The notes under the pieces are model-generated. The model saw only the letters and a list, made by a program, of their open reading frames with translations. It was not told where the DNA came from and made no database searches. This document shows, piece after piece, positions 1 to 9,073 of a stretch of 64,000 bases of DNA; the first letter of the stretch is position 1, and the number at the start of each line of letters is the position of its first letter. A program made the translations under genes and the position numbers. Source of the DNA: Stieleria varia (GTDB lineage Bacteria; Planctomycetota; Planctomycetia; Pirellulales; Pirellulaceae); contig NZ_CP151726.1 in assembly GCF_038443385.1 (NCBI RefSeq), forward strand, positions 8,866,001 through 8,930,000, read 5' to 3'.

Positions 1-57
1 CGCGCGATCATCCCCAATCAAGCCACCGTGACGATCCGCGAAGTCATCCTCTGGTGA
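1..57 (+). CDS. C-terminal end of an upstream gene (partial)
   Basis: An open frame runs from the first base to a TGA at 55-57 and encodes 18 residues ending in IREVILW. It lies 64 bp upstream of the next likely start and is on the same strand. It is too short to identify. The short beta-strand-like ending would fit a secreted sugar-active protein next to the following beta-propeller gene, but that is a guess. Confidence 0.45.
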   Translation, partial: RAIIPNQATVTIREVILW

Positions 58-121
58 TGTGGCATCGGCCATCCGTCACCACCATTCCCACCGCTCGCAT
101 TTCATATTCACGCCCAATCCC

Positions 122-1612
122 ATGACTCTCAACAATCGATCAATTATCTCCATTGCTGTGTTCACACTCGTTGTGACGGCGCTTTCCGGAGTCCTGTCGG
201 CGCAGAAACCCAGCGAAGACGATTACTACAAGATCACGACGTTCGAAACACCATTGGACGAAGTCATCGAAGCATGCGGATTTCAGATGATGCCCGATGG
301 CAAGCTGGCGGTGTGCTCGCGACGTGGTGACATCTTCATGATCGACAAACCATTGGCCGACACCGTCACCGCCGAGCAGTTTCACGTCTACGCACGCGGC
401 TTGCATGAACCGCTGAGCTTGGCACTCAAGGACGGCTGGCTTTACGCGACACAACGCCCCGAGGTCACCCGCATGCGTGACAGCGACGGCGACGGCTTGG
501 CCGACGAGTTTGAAACGGTCGCCGACGGCTGGGGCGTATCAGCGGACTATCACGAATACGCGTTCGGCAGCAAGTTCGACAAGGACGGCAACATGGTGGT
601 CACGCTTTGCCTGACCGGCTCCTTCAGCAGCGCCGTGCCGTTCCGTGGTTGGGCGATGAAAATCACACCGGACGGCCAAACCATTCCCATGACCAGCGGC
701 GTTCGTTCGCCCGCCGGCATCGGTGCCAACCTGGACGGCGATCTTTTCTACACCGACAACCAAGGACCGTGGAACGGAACCTGTGGCCTGAAGCCATTGA
801 TCGCGGGCAAGTTCGTCGGTCACCCCGGCGGCTTCCAGTGGTACGATTCCGCTGCCGACTCGATGGGCAAGCGACCGACGGAACCCGAAAGCGGCAGTCG
901 CATGCACATCGAACTGGATAAGATTCCTGAGTTGGAGCCGCCAGCGATCCTGTTCCCCTACGACAAGATGGGCAAGAGCGCCTCGGGCGTCGCTTGCGAC
1001 TCGACCGACGGCAAATTCGGTCCCTTCCCCGGCCAACTCTTTGTCGCCGATCAATCCCACAGCACTCTCATGCGAGTGTTCTTGGAAAAGGTCAACGGAC
1101 ACTACCAAGGAGCCTGCTTTCCGTTTCGCAAAGGATTCGCGTCGGGCAATGTCGGTGTCGAGATGACGCCGTCGGGGGCTCTGTTCGTCGGTGGCACCAA
1201 TCGCGGTTGGGGATCGATCGGTACGCGACCGTTTGCGGTGGAGCGTCTGGATTGGACGGGCAAAGTGCCCTTCGAAATCAAAGAAATGCGACTGACACCC
1301 GATGGCTTTGAGCTGACGTTCACTCAGCCGGTCGACCCTGAAACGGCATCCCAACCGGGCAGCTACACGATGGAAACGTATGCCTACGAGTATCGATCAC
1401 AATACGGCAGCCCCGAAGTCGACCACACCAAACCGACGATCAAGGCCGCAACGGTCTCCCAAGGCGGTATGTCGGTCACACTCACGATCGACGCTCTGCA
1501 ACGTGGTCACGTGCACGAACTGACCAGTGCCGGCGTGAAGAACACAAACGGCCAAAATCTGTTGCACGACAAGGCCTACTACAACGCCAACTATCTGCTG
1601 TCCAATAAGTAG
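122..1612 (+). CDS. Secreted beta-propeller protein (PQQ-dehydrogenase-like / PVC membrane-bound dehydrogenase N-domain)
   Basis: A protein of 496 residues with an N-terminal signal peptide (hydrophobic stretch about residues 8-28, ending near LSAQ). The body is a soluble six-bladed-propeller type related to PQQ-dependent sugar dehydrogenases and to the N-terminal domain of planctomycete membrane-bound dehydrogenases. It has blade-like phrases such as MMPDGKLAVCSRRGD, RDSDGDGLADEFE (a calcium-binding-like DxDxDG loop) and GDLFYTDNQGPWN. The start at 122 was preferred over an in-frame upstream one because it places the signal peptide at the N-terminus. No CxxCH heme site is present, so it lacks the cytochrome domain found in the related protein at 46294-49395. 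Function is probably oxidation or binding of sugars or other small molecules in the periplasm; the substrate is unknown. Confidence 0.8.
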   Translation: MTLNNRSIISIAVFTLVVTALSGVLSAQKPSEDDYYKITTFETPLDEVIEACGFQMMPDGKLAVCSRRGDIFMIDKPLADTVTAEQFHVYARGLHEPLSLALKDGWLYATQRPEVTRMRDSDGDGLADEFETVADGWGVSADYHEYAFGSKFDKDGNMVVTLCLTGSFSSAVPFRGWAMKITPDGQTIPMTSGVRSPAGIGANLDGDLFYTDNQGPWNGTCGLKPLIAGKFVGHPGGFQWYDSAADSMGKRPTEPESGSRMHIELDKIPELEPPAILFPYDKMGKSASGVACDSTDGKFGPFPGQLFVADQSHSTLMRVFLEKVNGHYQGACFPFRKGFASGNVGVEMTPSGALFVGGTNRGWGSIGTRPFAVERLDWTGKVPFEIKEMRLTPDGFELTFTQPVDPETASQPGSYTMETYAYEYRSQYGSPEVDHTKPTIKAATVSQGGMSVTLTIDALQRGHVHELTSAGVKNTNGQNLLHDKAYYNANYLLSNK

Positions 1613-1628
1613 CCAACGTTGGAGTACA

Positions 1629-1727
1629 ACGTTGGAGTCCAGGCTTCAGCCGCTCACACCTGAACCGAGCACAGTTCTTTCAGCACAGACCCCAGTGCTC
1701 GATCGCCTAAAGGCTATACTCCAACGT
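1629..1727. repeat. Inverted repeat between convergent genes
   Basis: The 10-bp arms ACGTTGGAGT (1629-1638) and ACTCCAACGT (1718-1727) are perfect inverted copies about 80 bp apart, and the left arm is preceded by a partial direct copy (CAACGTTGGAGTA). The right arm reaches into the last codons of the minus-strand gene ending at 1714. It sits between convergent genes, so it could act as a bidirectional terminator or be a small mobile palindrome. Confidence 0.5.
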
Positions 1728-2199
1728 GTCGTTCCTGATGACTGGCTGCTGATCGTCGACCAAGCCACGCGATCAAACATCCTCCCATGATCGTCGAGAG
1801 CGATTCACCCAGCGTCCACCAGATCGGCAGCGAAGACATCCCGTCAACAACGCCTTGCATCACACCAAAGCCGATGGTTCCGATGGCCAACCATCGAATC
1901 ATCGGTCGATACCGGGGCAGATCGTTTGCGATCACGAACAGCCCGATGCCGCCGAATCCGTAGATCAGCGACAAATTTCTCGCCAAGTAGAACGTCAGCG
2001 GCGCCGATGGAAACGGTTTGATCGTCAACCACTGGGCAATCCGGATCATCCAGGATTCCGGCATCACGGCTGCGGGGAACGCGAACAAGGTAAAGACACC
2101 GACCATCTGCAAGAACCGAATCAACCAGCGATCCGCTGCCGTGGTTTCTTCGCTCATGTTCTCCGAGTTCGACTTTTCAATGGGCTCGTCCACACACAT
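1714..2199 (-). CDS. Four-helix membrane protein of unknown function
   Basis: A protein of 161 residues with a short charged N-terminus and about four hydrophobic segments (near residues 27-47, 68-90, 98-118 and 130-150). I do not recognise a family; the pattern resembles small DUF4149/DoxX-size inner membrane proteins but no diagnostic motif was seen. The ATG at 2199 lies 7 nt after the stop of the thioesterase gene, so the two are probably co-transcribed. An internal ATG at 2157 with GGAG close upstream is an alternative start. The 3' end overlaps an inverted repeat. Confidence 0.65.
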   Translation of the reverse strand: MCVDEPIEKSNSENMSEETTAADRWLIRFLQMVGVFTLFAFPAAVMPESWMIRIAQWLTIKPFPSAPLTFYLARNLSLIYGFGGIGLFVIANDLPRYRPMIRWLAIGTIGFGVMQGVVDGMSSLPIWWTLGESLSTIMGGCLIAWLGRRSAASHQERHVGV

Positions 2200-2206
2200 T
2201 GCCTTC

Positions 2207-2647
2207 TCACGATTGCTGCCAAGGAAGCACGGGAGTTGTTTCAGGAATCGTCAATAGTTTGAGCGCTGCATCCGGAATCGCCAACGCCTTGTGGTTTCGC
2301 AAATCGACGAATACCCATCGTGTCTCGACACGAGCCAGGACGGTTCGATCCGCCGGTCGACAGATCACGTACTTGCGTCGTGATGCAAAACGTTGGATTT
2401 CGCTGACCCAGGTTCGAACGACGATCTCATCGCCGGCCACCGCGGCCGCCCGGTAAGTGACCTCGTGACCGCGGACGACCCAGCCCAGGCCGTCCGCGAG
2501 CGCCGCCGCCGTGTCCCAGCCGGTGGATTTGGTGTGTCCCCCGGCGGCCCAAAGCGTCCATTGGAGATATCTCAGGTTGTGGACGTGCTGTTGAGCATCG
2601 ATTTCGTCCGGCAAAACCGTGTGGTGAAAGTCAAAAAACGCGTGCAT
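2207..2647 (-). CDS. Acyl-CoA thioesterase, 4HBT (YbgC/FadM-like) family
   Basis: A 146-residue hot-dog-fold thioesterase. Near the N-terminus it carries the family pattern of an HxxVxPxxxDxxxHVHNxxYxxW type, with D-A-Q-Q-H-V-H-N containing the usual catalytic Asp region. This is followed by the beta-strands RGHEVTYRAAAVAGDEIVVRTWV and a late RVETRWVFVD strand. It would hydrolyse acyl-CoA or acyl-ACP thioesters in the cytoplasm. The start ATG at 2647 (MHAFFDFHHTV) matches the usual domain start; an in-frame upstream extension to 2710 is rich in Arg and unlike the family. First gene of a two-gene minus-strand unit. Confidence 0.85.
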   Translation of the reverse strand: MHAFFDFHHTVLPDEIDAQQHVHNLRYLQWTLWAAGGHTKSTGWDTAAALADGLGWVVRGHEVTYRAAAVAGDEIVVRTWVSEIQRFASRRKYVICRPADRTVLARVETRWVFVDLRNHKALAIPDAALKLLTIPETTPVLPWQQS

Positions 2648-2880
2648 CGGGCGTAATATGCTTCTTTGCGAGAAAAAAGGGAGGGAGCAGAGAATCCGTC
2701 GACGTGCCAATTCAGGTCGGCGCTGTGTTGCCCCAGAGCGTATGATACAAGCGTGTCGCGTAGACCCTTTGCAAGGCGATTTTTGCAGGACACCGCCTTA
2801 GCCAACGCAAATCGACCCGTCGTCCGACGCACCCGTTTCCCGCACGATCGATTTCGTGCCCAACCGTGGAGAACGTTTCC

Positions 2881-3606
2881 ATGCTCGCTCGTTTGAAGTC
2901 AACCTCATCCATGCGTATTCCATCCTTGTCTGGTATTCGACGGTCCATCGCTCCGGCATGGAGCATTTTGTTGGGTATCACGCTGGTCACGGCCAACACA
3001 GCTACCTGCATGGCGGCCCAGCCTGCCGAGGAAACTCAGTCTGACGCAAAACCTGGCGAGAGCAAAGAGGCCGTGGCGACGCTCGCAGGTGGATGTTTCT
3101 GGTGCACCGAAGCGGTCTACGAACGTATGGAGGGGATCGAGGACGTGGTCTCAGGCTACATCGGCGGCACCGTCCCCAATCCGACCTACGAACAAGTCTG
3201 CAGCAAGTTGACCGGTCACGCGGAAGCCGTCGAGATCACTTACGACCCGTCGGTCGTCACCTACGAAGAAATCCTGGAAGTGTTCTTCAAGACCCACGAC
3301 CCGACGACGCTCAATCGCCAAGGCGCCGATGCCGGCCCCCAGTATCGCAGCAGCATCTTCTATCACGACGAGGAACAGAAAAAGATCGCTGAGAAGTACA
3401 TCGAAAAACTCAACCAATCTGGCGAATACAATCGCAAGATCGTGACTTTGCTTGAGAAGGCCACCACGTTCTACCCGGCCGAGGAGTACCACCAAGACTA
3501 CTTCCGCCGCAATCCGAACGCGGGCTACTGCAAGTACGTCGTGCAAAATAAAGTCCGCAAGTTCAACCGAGAATTCGGTGACAAAATCAAAAAGGACCTC
3601 AAGTAG
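2881..3606 (+). CDS. msrA: Peptide methionine-(S)-sulfoxide reductase, exported
   Basis: A 241-residue MsrA that repairs oxidised methionine (S-sulfoxide form) in proteins. The active-site motif GCFWCTE is at about residues 71-77, with the catalytic Cys at 72. The domain continues through GHAEAVEITYDP, YRSSIFYHDEEQ and YHQDYF to the C-terminus, as in other MsrA proteins. About 50 extra N-terminal residues include a hydrophobic stretch (SILLGITLVTANTATCMAA) that looks like a signal peptide, so the enzyme probably acts outside the cytoplasm. An upstream GTG at 2866 is an alternative start. No MsrB partner is adjacent. Confidence 0.93.
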   Translation: MLARLKSTSSMRIPSLSGIRRSIAPAWSILLGITLVTANTATCMAAQPAEETQSDAKPGESKEAVATLAGGCFWCTEAVYERMEGIEDVVSGYIGGTVPNPTYEQVCSKLTGHAEAVEITYDPSVVTYEEILEVFFKTHDPTTLNRQGADAGPQYRSSIFYHDEEQKKIAEKYIEKLNQSGEYNRKIVTLLEKATTFYPAEEYHQDYFRRNPNAGYCKYVVQNKVRKFNREFGDKIKKDLK

Positions 3607-3619
3607 GTAATACGTAAAA

Positions 3620-3679
3620 CACGTAGTCGCGTCTCTCCGAGACGCGAAGCTCCGAGCCTCAGAGAGCCTCGGCTACGTG
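3620..3679. repeat. Nested palindrome downstream of msrA
   Basis: Outer arms CACGTAG (3620-3626) and CTACGTG (3673-3679) enclose a perfect inner hairpin CGCGTCTC/GAGACGCG (3628-3635 and 3639-3646). It follows the msrA stop by 13 bp. It may be a terminator or a REP-type repeat; there is no T-run directly after the stem. Confidence 0.5.
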
Positions 3680-3709
3680 AACAAGGTACGTTAAGAATAG
3701 AGTCGGATC

Positions 3710-4243
3710 ATGAACATCTCACGCGTCCTCCTCAGCTTCGTGATCGCAACCTCGGCGTTGGCGACCGCGAATGCTCAAGTCGTCCAGCTCCCCACGTTCC
3801 ACCAGTTCTCGTACAACGGTTCGGTTCTCGTTCCCGATGGTGGAACCACATCGCTCGGCGGTGTCAGCCGCTCCGCCATCGGTTCATCGCACCGTCCGGG
3901 TAGTCGAGCGCTGGGGGCGACCCTGAGCCGCAGTAATGCATCGGTGACCGTCACCATCATTGATCACGACGAAATCGATCGACAGATTCGCGGGGTGACG
4001 GCCGATCGCCCCAACGGATTTCCCGTCGACCCCGCTGCGGCAAAGGTCGTCGATCAAGACGCGGAAGGCAAAGCACTGGTGAGGTACGCGCGAGCCAAAT
4101 ATCGCAGCGGTGACCAATCGGCGGCCTTCGAAGGCTATCGGATGGCGATCGCCGTCCTCTCTCCAAATCTTCGCCAGCTTGCCGAAGCCGAATTCAAGCG
4201 ACAATTCGGCTCCGCAGCGACGCAAGCCCTATCGATGCGTTGA
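3710..4243 (+). CDS. Secreted protein of unknown function
   Basis: A protein of 177 residues with a clear Sec signal peptide (residues 1-22, cleavage near ANA-QV). The mature part has a Ser/Gly-rich N-terminal region (GGTTSLGGVSRS) and a C-terminal helical part that resembles one tetratricopeptide-like repeat (ALVRYARAKYRSGDQSAAFEGYRMAI). I do not recognise the family. The preceding gene is msrA, 100 bp away beyond a palindrome, so it is probably an independent unit. Confidence 0.7.
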   Translation: MNISRVLLSFVIATSALATANAQVVQLPTFHQFSYNGSVLVPDGGTTSLGGVSRSAIGSSHRPGSRALGATLSRSNASVTVTIIDHDEIDRQIRGVTADRPNGFPVDPAAAKVVDQDAEGKALVRYARAKYRSGDQSAAFEGYRMAIAVLSPNLRQLAEAEFKRQFGSAATQALSMR

Positions 4244-4266
4244 CGCGGACGGTGGTGTTCGTTTTC

Positions 4267-4313
4267 GAGTTGGAAAGTCGAACGACAATCGTCGCTCGAC
4301 TTTCCAAGTCGAT
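4267..4313. repeat. R1-type hairpin repeat downstream of 3710-4243
   Basis: Two nearly perfect inverted copies of AGTTGGAAAGTCGAACGAC lie head to head with an AAT spacer. The sequence is a copy of the R1 repeat also seen at 15021, 30037, 30196 and 49396. In this copy both arms are present, making a long stem that could terminate transcription from either side of the convergent gene pair. Confidence 0.6.
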
Positions 4314-4357
4314 AGCGTGCCCCGCCAAGCGTTTTGCCATTCCCCGTCATTGACTCA

Positions 4358-4403
4358 AGAACCGGACGCTATCGCGCAGCGGCTGATGAATCATCCGGGC
4401 TAG
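4358..4403. repeat. Partial copy of the 183-bp CTAG-ended element
   Basis: This 46-bp stretch, ending in CATCCGGGCTAG, matches 43806-43851 with a single-base deletion. That is the right end of the complete element at 43669-43851. Its terminal CTAG contains the TAG stop codon of the minus-strand gene that ends at 4400. Confidence 0.7.
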
Positions 4404-6967
4404 TCTTGGGGGACGATCGCGTCCAGGCCGACGTCGATGAATTGGCCGCCGGTCGACTGGTGGACGTGGATCGCGATCACGTTTTCACCTTCACGTAGCG
4501 CACCGGATGGAAACTCCACCGTCTCGTACTCCGTCGTGAATCCGCCGTAGTGACCCAACAGTTTGCCATTGAGGTACACCGACGCTTCTTCATCATGCCA
4601 GATCCGCAAGGCAACGCGTGGCGGCAACGGTGATGTCAGCTTCATCGTGCGTCGCAACCAAATGTCGTTGGTATTCCAAGTCGTTCCCACGGGCGCGCCG
4701 GGAGTTTCTCGAGTACCCAGTCCGCCTTTGCCGGTTCGCCACTGCGCGTCGTCAAAGTCCGTTGCAAACCAGTTCTCAGATGGTTTCGTCGTTGTGAAAC
4801 GATAGTTCGTTTCGGATTGATCGCTGGTGCCGACCAACGATTTCGTTTTGGGTGGCACGGGCATGGGCGCCCAATCGGATGACTTGGTGACATCTCGCGA
4901 TGCGTACTTTTGCCAGACAGGCGAGTCGTACAACAGTTTCAGGAACACGCCGCCCACGACGGGCCGTGCCGTGAAACCTCGCTTCTTTGCCGTCGAAGTG
5001 AAGTACCAATCTGTCATCGGAGAACGATCCGGCGTGGCATGCAAGAAATCATGCACAGGACCAACCAACGCGTCAAAGTCATCGCGGTTCTCTGTCAACG
5101 TTGCCGTCCACAGGATCCAATCGAGTTTGGTGTAATCGGACCGGTTGTCTAACGGCAGCCCGTATCGGTTCTGTGTCTTGCGATAGAAACGCATCTCCTG
5201 CTGGTAGACTTCTTCGGGAAACAATCCCAAGTCCAACAGACGATCCCAAACCAAGTTGTATTTCTGGCTCCACGTTCCTTCGCGGTCAAACGCCAGACGA
5301 AAATGGTCACCATCGCGAGCCGCTTGAACCCATTGGTTGGCGTATTGCTTGGCGATCTTTCGATACCGGTTTGCTTCGTCCGTCATGCCACGCATGTCAC
5401 ACATCATTGCGTAGGACCCCAAACCGCAGATCGCTTTGGCGCTCAAGTTCACGTTGTGGGCCATGTGGCCGGCGAAGTCGTCGGTGCAGAGTTGATTGTC
5501 CGGATCGAATCCTTTGTCTTGTAGGTAATCCGCCCACTGACTGAGCTGTTCCCAGTAGATCGCTGCGAAATCCGCGTTGCCTTCCATTTTTGCCAGGGCA
5601 CCGAAAAGTGCGAGCAGGTTGCCGCATTCCTCCACCGGCATCTGGTTTTCTTCGCTTCGCTCTCCGCCGCCGTATCGCTGACCATTGGCCATCGGATAGG
5701 TGCCCAGATCGTGCGGCGCAAACGGAAACCGCCAACGCTCGGACGCTGCATAGTCCATGAACGGAACCAACATGGACTTGGTCAGCGTCGGGCCGAACAA
5801 GAGAAACTGGGGAGCCATCGGATAGAAAACGTCCGAGGTGGCGATGCAGCCGTTGGAGTGGTTTTCTTTGCAGAATTGCAACGGCTGTCCCTTCGCGTCG
5901 GCCACAAACTTTCCCGCCGCAAAACATTGTCGATATGCCAGGGCTCCGATCTCTGCGTACTCTGTACCGCCCGAGTGTTCGAGGTCTGCCATCAATTCGT
6001 TGTCAAACTCTTGGCAGCGTTTTTCCAATACGTCGTGTTCTTCAATCGCAGCCGTGATCAACTCGGCTGCCTCCCAACCGTCCTTGCGCCAGTAGGGACG
6101 CAATGGCTGTTTCATGTACTCGATGGAATACAGGTCGTCGTAAGCGATCAACGCATAGCGGGAGGTGGGTTCCTTGCCGACAGAGCCGACGGACATCGCC
6201 ACGGCGGCGACCACATCGCCCGCGTTGACAGGAAATGTCGGCGCTTGTCCGGCCAATGCTGCTAGACCTTGTTCGCCGAACGAGTCACGCAACTGATCTG
6301 CGTTGCCAAATGCACGGGTGGGAAAAAAAGCGTCAGGTGCGGCGACGTACAAATAACCCCAATCGATGCGTAGATCGTCGCCTGATTTTCCAAGCACCTC
6401 CTGAGACTCCGTTCCGATCTTCAACGAGTTGGCATTGGCCATCGCGACGGTGGAACCGACCACTTGCTGATCCAGAACATTGGTCGCTAACTCGCCTCCG
6501 GCGTCGAAGTAAAACTCGACTTGATGGACACGATCACTGGCGGATACGACACTGCAATTCACGTAGGTCGTTGGTCGACTCAGGATCGCCACATCGTCTG
6601 GCAGCGCAGGCGTCGTGAATGTCAGGGTGACCTTCACATCAGCGCCGGCAAACTCGTACACCGTTCGCGTTGGTAACACCTTCACACTGACTTGCTTCAT
6701 GGCCGCCAGTGTTTGTGGGGAGCCGCCCATCAACCGATAGGCCTGTCCGTCCACGCGTACCAATGCAGCCATTCGATGCTGCTTGCCCGTCCAGTGAGTC
6801 GTCCGCGATGCCCAAAGTTGATCCGTTTGGGACCAAACGCTGAAGTAGGGGTCGCAGGCAACCAGGGGAACGGCAGGCGGTCGAAACGCGTCCGCGGCAC
6901 TGCACAGATTCGACCAAACACACGCGATGGCGACGAACAGAAGTGGGATGGATTTGGAGTGTTTCAT
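4400..6967 (-). CDS. Secreted glutaminase A-like protein (DUF4964/DUF5127/DUF4965) with C-terminal beta-sandwich
   Basis: A protein of 855 residues with a signal peptide (residues 3-25, LFVAIACVWSNLCSAAD). The order is DUF4964-like start (FRPPAVPLVACDPYFSVWS), DUF5127 beta-domain and an (alpha/alpha)-type DUF4965 glutaminase domain (about residues 330-700: ALAYRQCFAAGKFV, GYDWNGNL-like DDFAGHMAHNVNLSAKA). A galactose-binding-like C-terminal domain of roughly 120 residues follows (WFATDFDDAQWRTGKGGLG, WHDEEASVYLNGKLLG). Family members are annotated as extracellular glutaminases but many probably act on other amides or glycans. The start at 6967 has AGG seven bases upstream and begins directly with the signal peptide; a GTG at 6991 is an alternative. 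The stop codon lies in a CTAG-ended repeat. Confidence 0.85.
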   Translation of the reverse strand: MKHSKSIPLLFVAIACVWSNLCSAADAFRPPAVPLVACDPYFSVWSQTDQLWASRTTHWTGKQHRMAALVRVDGQAYRLMGGSPQTLAAMKQVSVKVLPTRTVYEFAGADVKVTLTFTTPALPDDVAILSRPTTYVNCSVVSASDRVHQVEFYFDAGGELATNVLDQQVVGSTVAMANANSLKIGTESQEVLGKSGDDLRIDWGYLYVAAPDAFFPTRAFGNADQLRDSFGEQGLAALAGQAPTFPVNAGDVVAAVAMSVGSVGKEPTSRYALIAYDDLYSIEYMKQPLRPYWRKDGWEAAELITAAIEEHDVLEKRCQEFDNELMADLEHSGGTEYAEIGALAYRQCFAAGKFVADAKGQPLQFCKENHSNGCIATSDVFYPMAPQFLLFGPTLTKSMLVPFMDYAASERWRFPFAPHDLGTYPMANGQRYGGGERSEENQMPVEECGNLLALFGALAKMEGNADFAAIYWEQLSQWADYLQDKGFDPDNQLCTDDFAGHMAHNVNLSAKAICGLGSYAMMCDMRGMTDEANRYRKIAKQYANQWVQAARDGDHFRLAFDREGTWSQKYNLVWDRLLDLGLFPEEVYQQEMRFYRKTQNRYGLPLDNRSDYTKLDWILWTATLTENRDDFDALVGPVHDFLHATPDRSPMTDWYFTSTAKKRGFTARPVVGGVFLKLLYDSPVWQKYASRDVTKSSDWAPMPVPPKTKSLVGTSDQSETNYRFTTTKPSENWFATDFDDAQWRTGKGGLGTRETPGAPVGTTWNTNDIWLRRTMKLTSPLPPRVALRIWHDEEASVYLNGKLLGHYGGFTTEYETVEFPSGALREGENVIAIHVHQSTGGQFIDVGLDAIVPQD

Positions 6968-7211
6968 GTTTGCCTGAAAGACGGATTTCACAAAGTACGG
7001 TTCTCGATGTCGGGTACGACCTTCACAGAAGCCCGCATCGCATCATGGTGAACACCAGATCCTACTCCTATTGGGCAGCCATGCAATGAGAAGCAACACG
7101 GTCGTCCTGAGATCCGTTCTCACGTGGCTACATGAGAACGCCCGTCGTGTGTTATCGTGCTCCATTGAGACGCGTCCCAATTCTGTGCCTTTCCTGCAAA
7201 CCGAGCAAAAC

Positions 7212-7775
7212 ATGATTGACTCACGCGAGCAGTCAGAGCAGCACCTCCTGTTCAGTACAGAAATGGGCGTCTGCGGGATCGCATGGACGCCGGTTGGGCT
7301 GACGCGGTTTGTTTTGCCCGAGCGCAGTGTCGCCTTGACAGAGGCTCGCTGCAGCAGTCGAGGCTCGCGATGCCGCGAGAACGCATTGCCAGATCATGTC
7401 GCAACGTGGGTCGAAGCAATACGGAACTATTTCCAAGGGCGGCCGATCGAGCTGAACGACATCCCCTTGGATGATGCTGCTCACAGCGTATTCAGCAACG
7501 CCGTTTATCGAGCGCTTCGATGCGTGACGTGGGGAACGACAACCACTTACGGTGCCTTGGCACGAGCCGTCGGATCCCCCGGAGCGGCCCGATCCATCGG
7601 TCGGATCATGGGTGCCAATCCATGGCCGGTGGTCGTGCCCTGCCATCGCGTCTTGGCCAGCGGCGGAAAATTGGGTGGCTTTTCCGCGCCAGGCGGCTTG
7701 TCGACCAAAGAAGCTTTGTTGAAGCTGGAGCACTGCTCGGTTGGTTCGTTACCGTTGTTTGACAGTGATGGGTAA
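7212..7775 (+). CDS. ogt: Methylated-DNA--protein-cysteine methyltransferase
   Basis: A protein of 187 residues. The C-terminal Ogt/AGT DNA-binding domain includes YRALRCVTWGTTTTYGALA, GSPGAARSIGRIMGANPWP and the suicide-cysteine motif PCHRV (Cys about residue 144). It removes O6-alkyl groups from guanine in one turnover. The ATG at 7212 is preferred because the preceding in-frame residues show no family resemblance. Its TAA overlaps the start of the next gene (ATG at 7768), so the two repair proteins are translationally coupled. Confidence 0.93.
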   Translation: MIDSREQSEQHLLFSTEMGVCGIAWTPVGLTRFVLPERSVALTEARCSSRGSRCRENALPDHVATWVEAIRNYFQGRPIELNDIPLDDAAHSVFSNAVYRALRCVTWGTTTTYGALARAVGSPGAARSIGRIMGANPWPVVVPCHRVLASGGKLGGFSAPGGLSTKEALLKLEHCSVGSLPLFDSDG

Positions 7776-9018
7776 AGCCGTGGCCACCAACAAGAGCAGC
7801 GATTTGTCGATCGATGAAGCACGCCGGGTCGTGTTGCACGCTCAGGGGTTCCACGGTGTTCGATCCACCAAGCCCGTTTCAAGACGCAAGCTGAGCGATT
7901 CGATCCAACGTCTGGGTGTTTTGCAAATCGACTCGGTCAATATCCTGGCACGAGCTCACACCCTACCGACCTTCTCGCGGATTGGTCACTATCGCGAGAA
8001 TGATCTATTCGATTTGGCTTACTCTGATCGGCACCGGGCGCTGTTTGAGTACTGGGGACACGCAGCGTCACTTCTGCCATTGGATCTTTATCCGCTGTTG
8101 CGATGGCGGATGACACGGGCGGAACAGGGAACGGGCATCTACACCGGGCTGGCTCGGTTTGGTCGCGAACGAGCTGAATTGATCCAGCAAGTCCGACGCG
8201 AGATCACCGATCGTGGACCGCTTTCGGCTGCGGAACTGACGTTGAGTAACAATCGATCGGGAGGCTGGTGGGGCTGGTCCGATGGCAAAACGGCTTTGGA
8301 ATGGCTTTTCTGGGCCGGCATTGTCACAACAGCAACGCGTCGCTCCACGTTTGAACGCGTTTACGACCTGACGCAGCGTGTGTTGCCTCCTGCGGTCTTG
8401 AACGCAAAGGCTCCGGATGAATGCGAATCTCATCGTCAGTTGGTCGGGCGTTCGGCGATCGCACTGGGTGTGGCAACCGAGTCGTGCATCAGGGACTACT
8501 ACCGTTTGGCAGCCAAGGAGACCCGAGTCGCGATCGGCGAGCTGACAGACGCGGGAGAATTGATTCGCGTCCAGGTGGACGGTTGGCGCAAACCCGCGTT
8601 CATGCATCACACGAACAAAGTGCCGCGCTCGGGCAGCGGAAAAAATGCAGCGGCACTGCTCGCTCCATTTGATCCTTTGATCTGGCATCGCGACCGTGCC
8701 GAGTTCTTGTTCGGTGCACAAATACGTTTGGAAATCTACACGCCCGCCGAAAAACGCAAGTACGGGTACTACGTGTTGCCGTTTCTGCTGGGCGACCGTG
8801 TCGTCGCGCGAGTGGATCTCAAAGCAGATCGTCAGAACGAAACGCTATGCGTGCTGGCGACTCACGCGGAGTCGGGTGTTGCCCCAAAGACTTTCGTCAG
8901 CGAATTGGCAAAGGAGCTGAACTTGCTGGCACATTGGTTGGGCCTGCCCAAGGTCCAAGTGACACAAAAGGGAAATGCTGCTCGGGCATTGCGTGCCGAG
9001 ATTGGTCAAAGCAGGTAG
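7768..9018 (+). CDS. AlkX/YcaQ-like DNA glycosylase (HTH_42 winged-helix family)
   Basis: A protein of 416 residues of the HTH_42 family, whose members AlkZ and AlkX (YcaQ) unhook DNA interstrand crosslinks or alkylated bases. In AlkZ the catalytic motif is Q-x-Q and in AlkX-type proteins Q-x-D; here GVLQIDSVNIL gives Q53-I-D55, the AlkX form. Winged-helix repeats follow, with family phrases YWGHAASLLP, GWWGWSDGKTALEWLFWAGIV and LLAPFDPLIWHRDR. It overlaps the ogt stop by 8 bp. Together with ogt and the 3-methyladenine glycosylase at 11772 it points to an alkylation-repair neighbourhood. The exact lesion cannot be read from sequence. Confidence 0.88.
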   Translation: MGKAVATNKSSDLSIDEARRVVLHAQGFHGVRSTKPVSRRKLSDSIQRLGVLQIDSVNILARAHTLPTFSRIGHYRENDLFDLAYSDRHRALFEYWGHAASLLPLDLYPLLRWRMTRAEQGTGIYTGLARFGRERAELIQQVRREITDRGPLSAAELTLSNNRSGGWWGWSDGKTALEWLFWAGIVTTATRRSTFERVYDLTQRVLPPAVLNAKAPDECESHRQLVGRSAIALGVATESCIRDYYRLAAKETRVAIGELTDAGELIRVQVDGWRKPAFMHHTNKVPRSGSGKNAAALLAPFDPLIWHRDRAEFLFGAQIRLEIYTPAEKRKYGYYVLPFLLGDRVVARVDLKADRQNETLCVLATHAESGVAPKTFVSELAKELNLLAHWLGLPKVQVTQKGNAARALRAEIGQSR

Positions 9019-9073
9019 CCATCGGTCGCGAAATTGTACCGACGGTTGGTCACTCTTGGCCGATTGTCTTTGC

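Noticed and set aside
539..1354. A 271-residue minus-strand frame
   Set aside because: Antisense to the secreted beta-propeller gene, with Arg/His-rich composition typical of a shadow frame.
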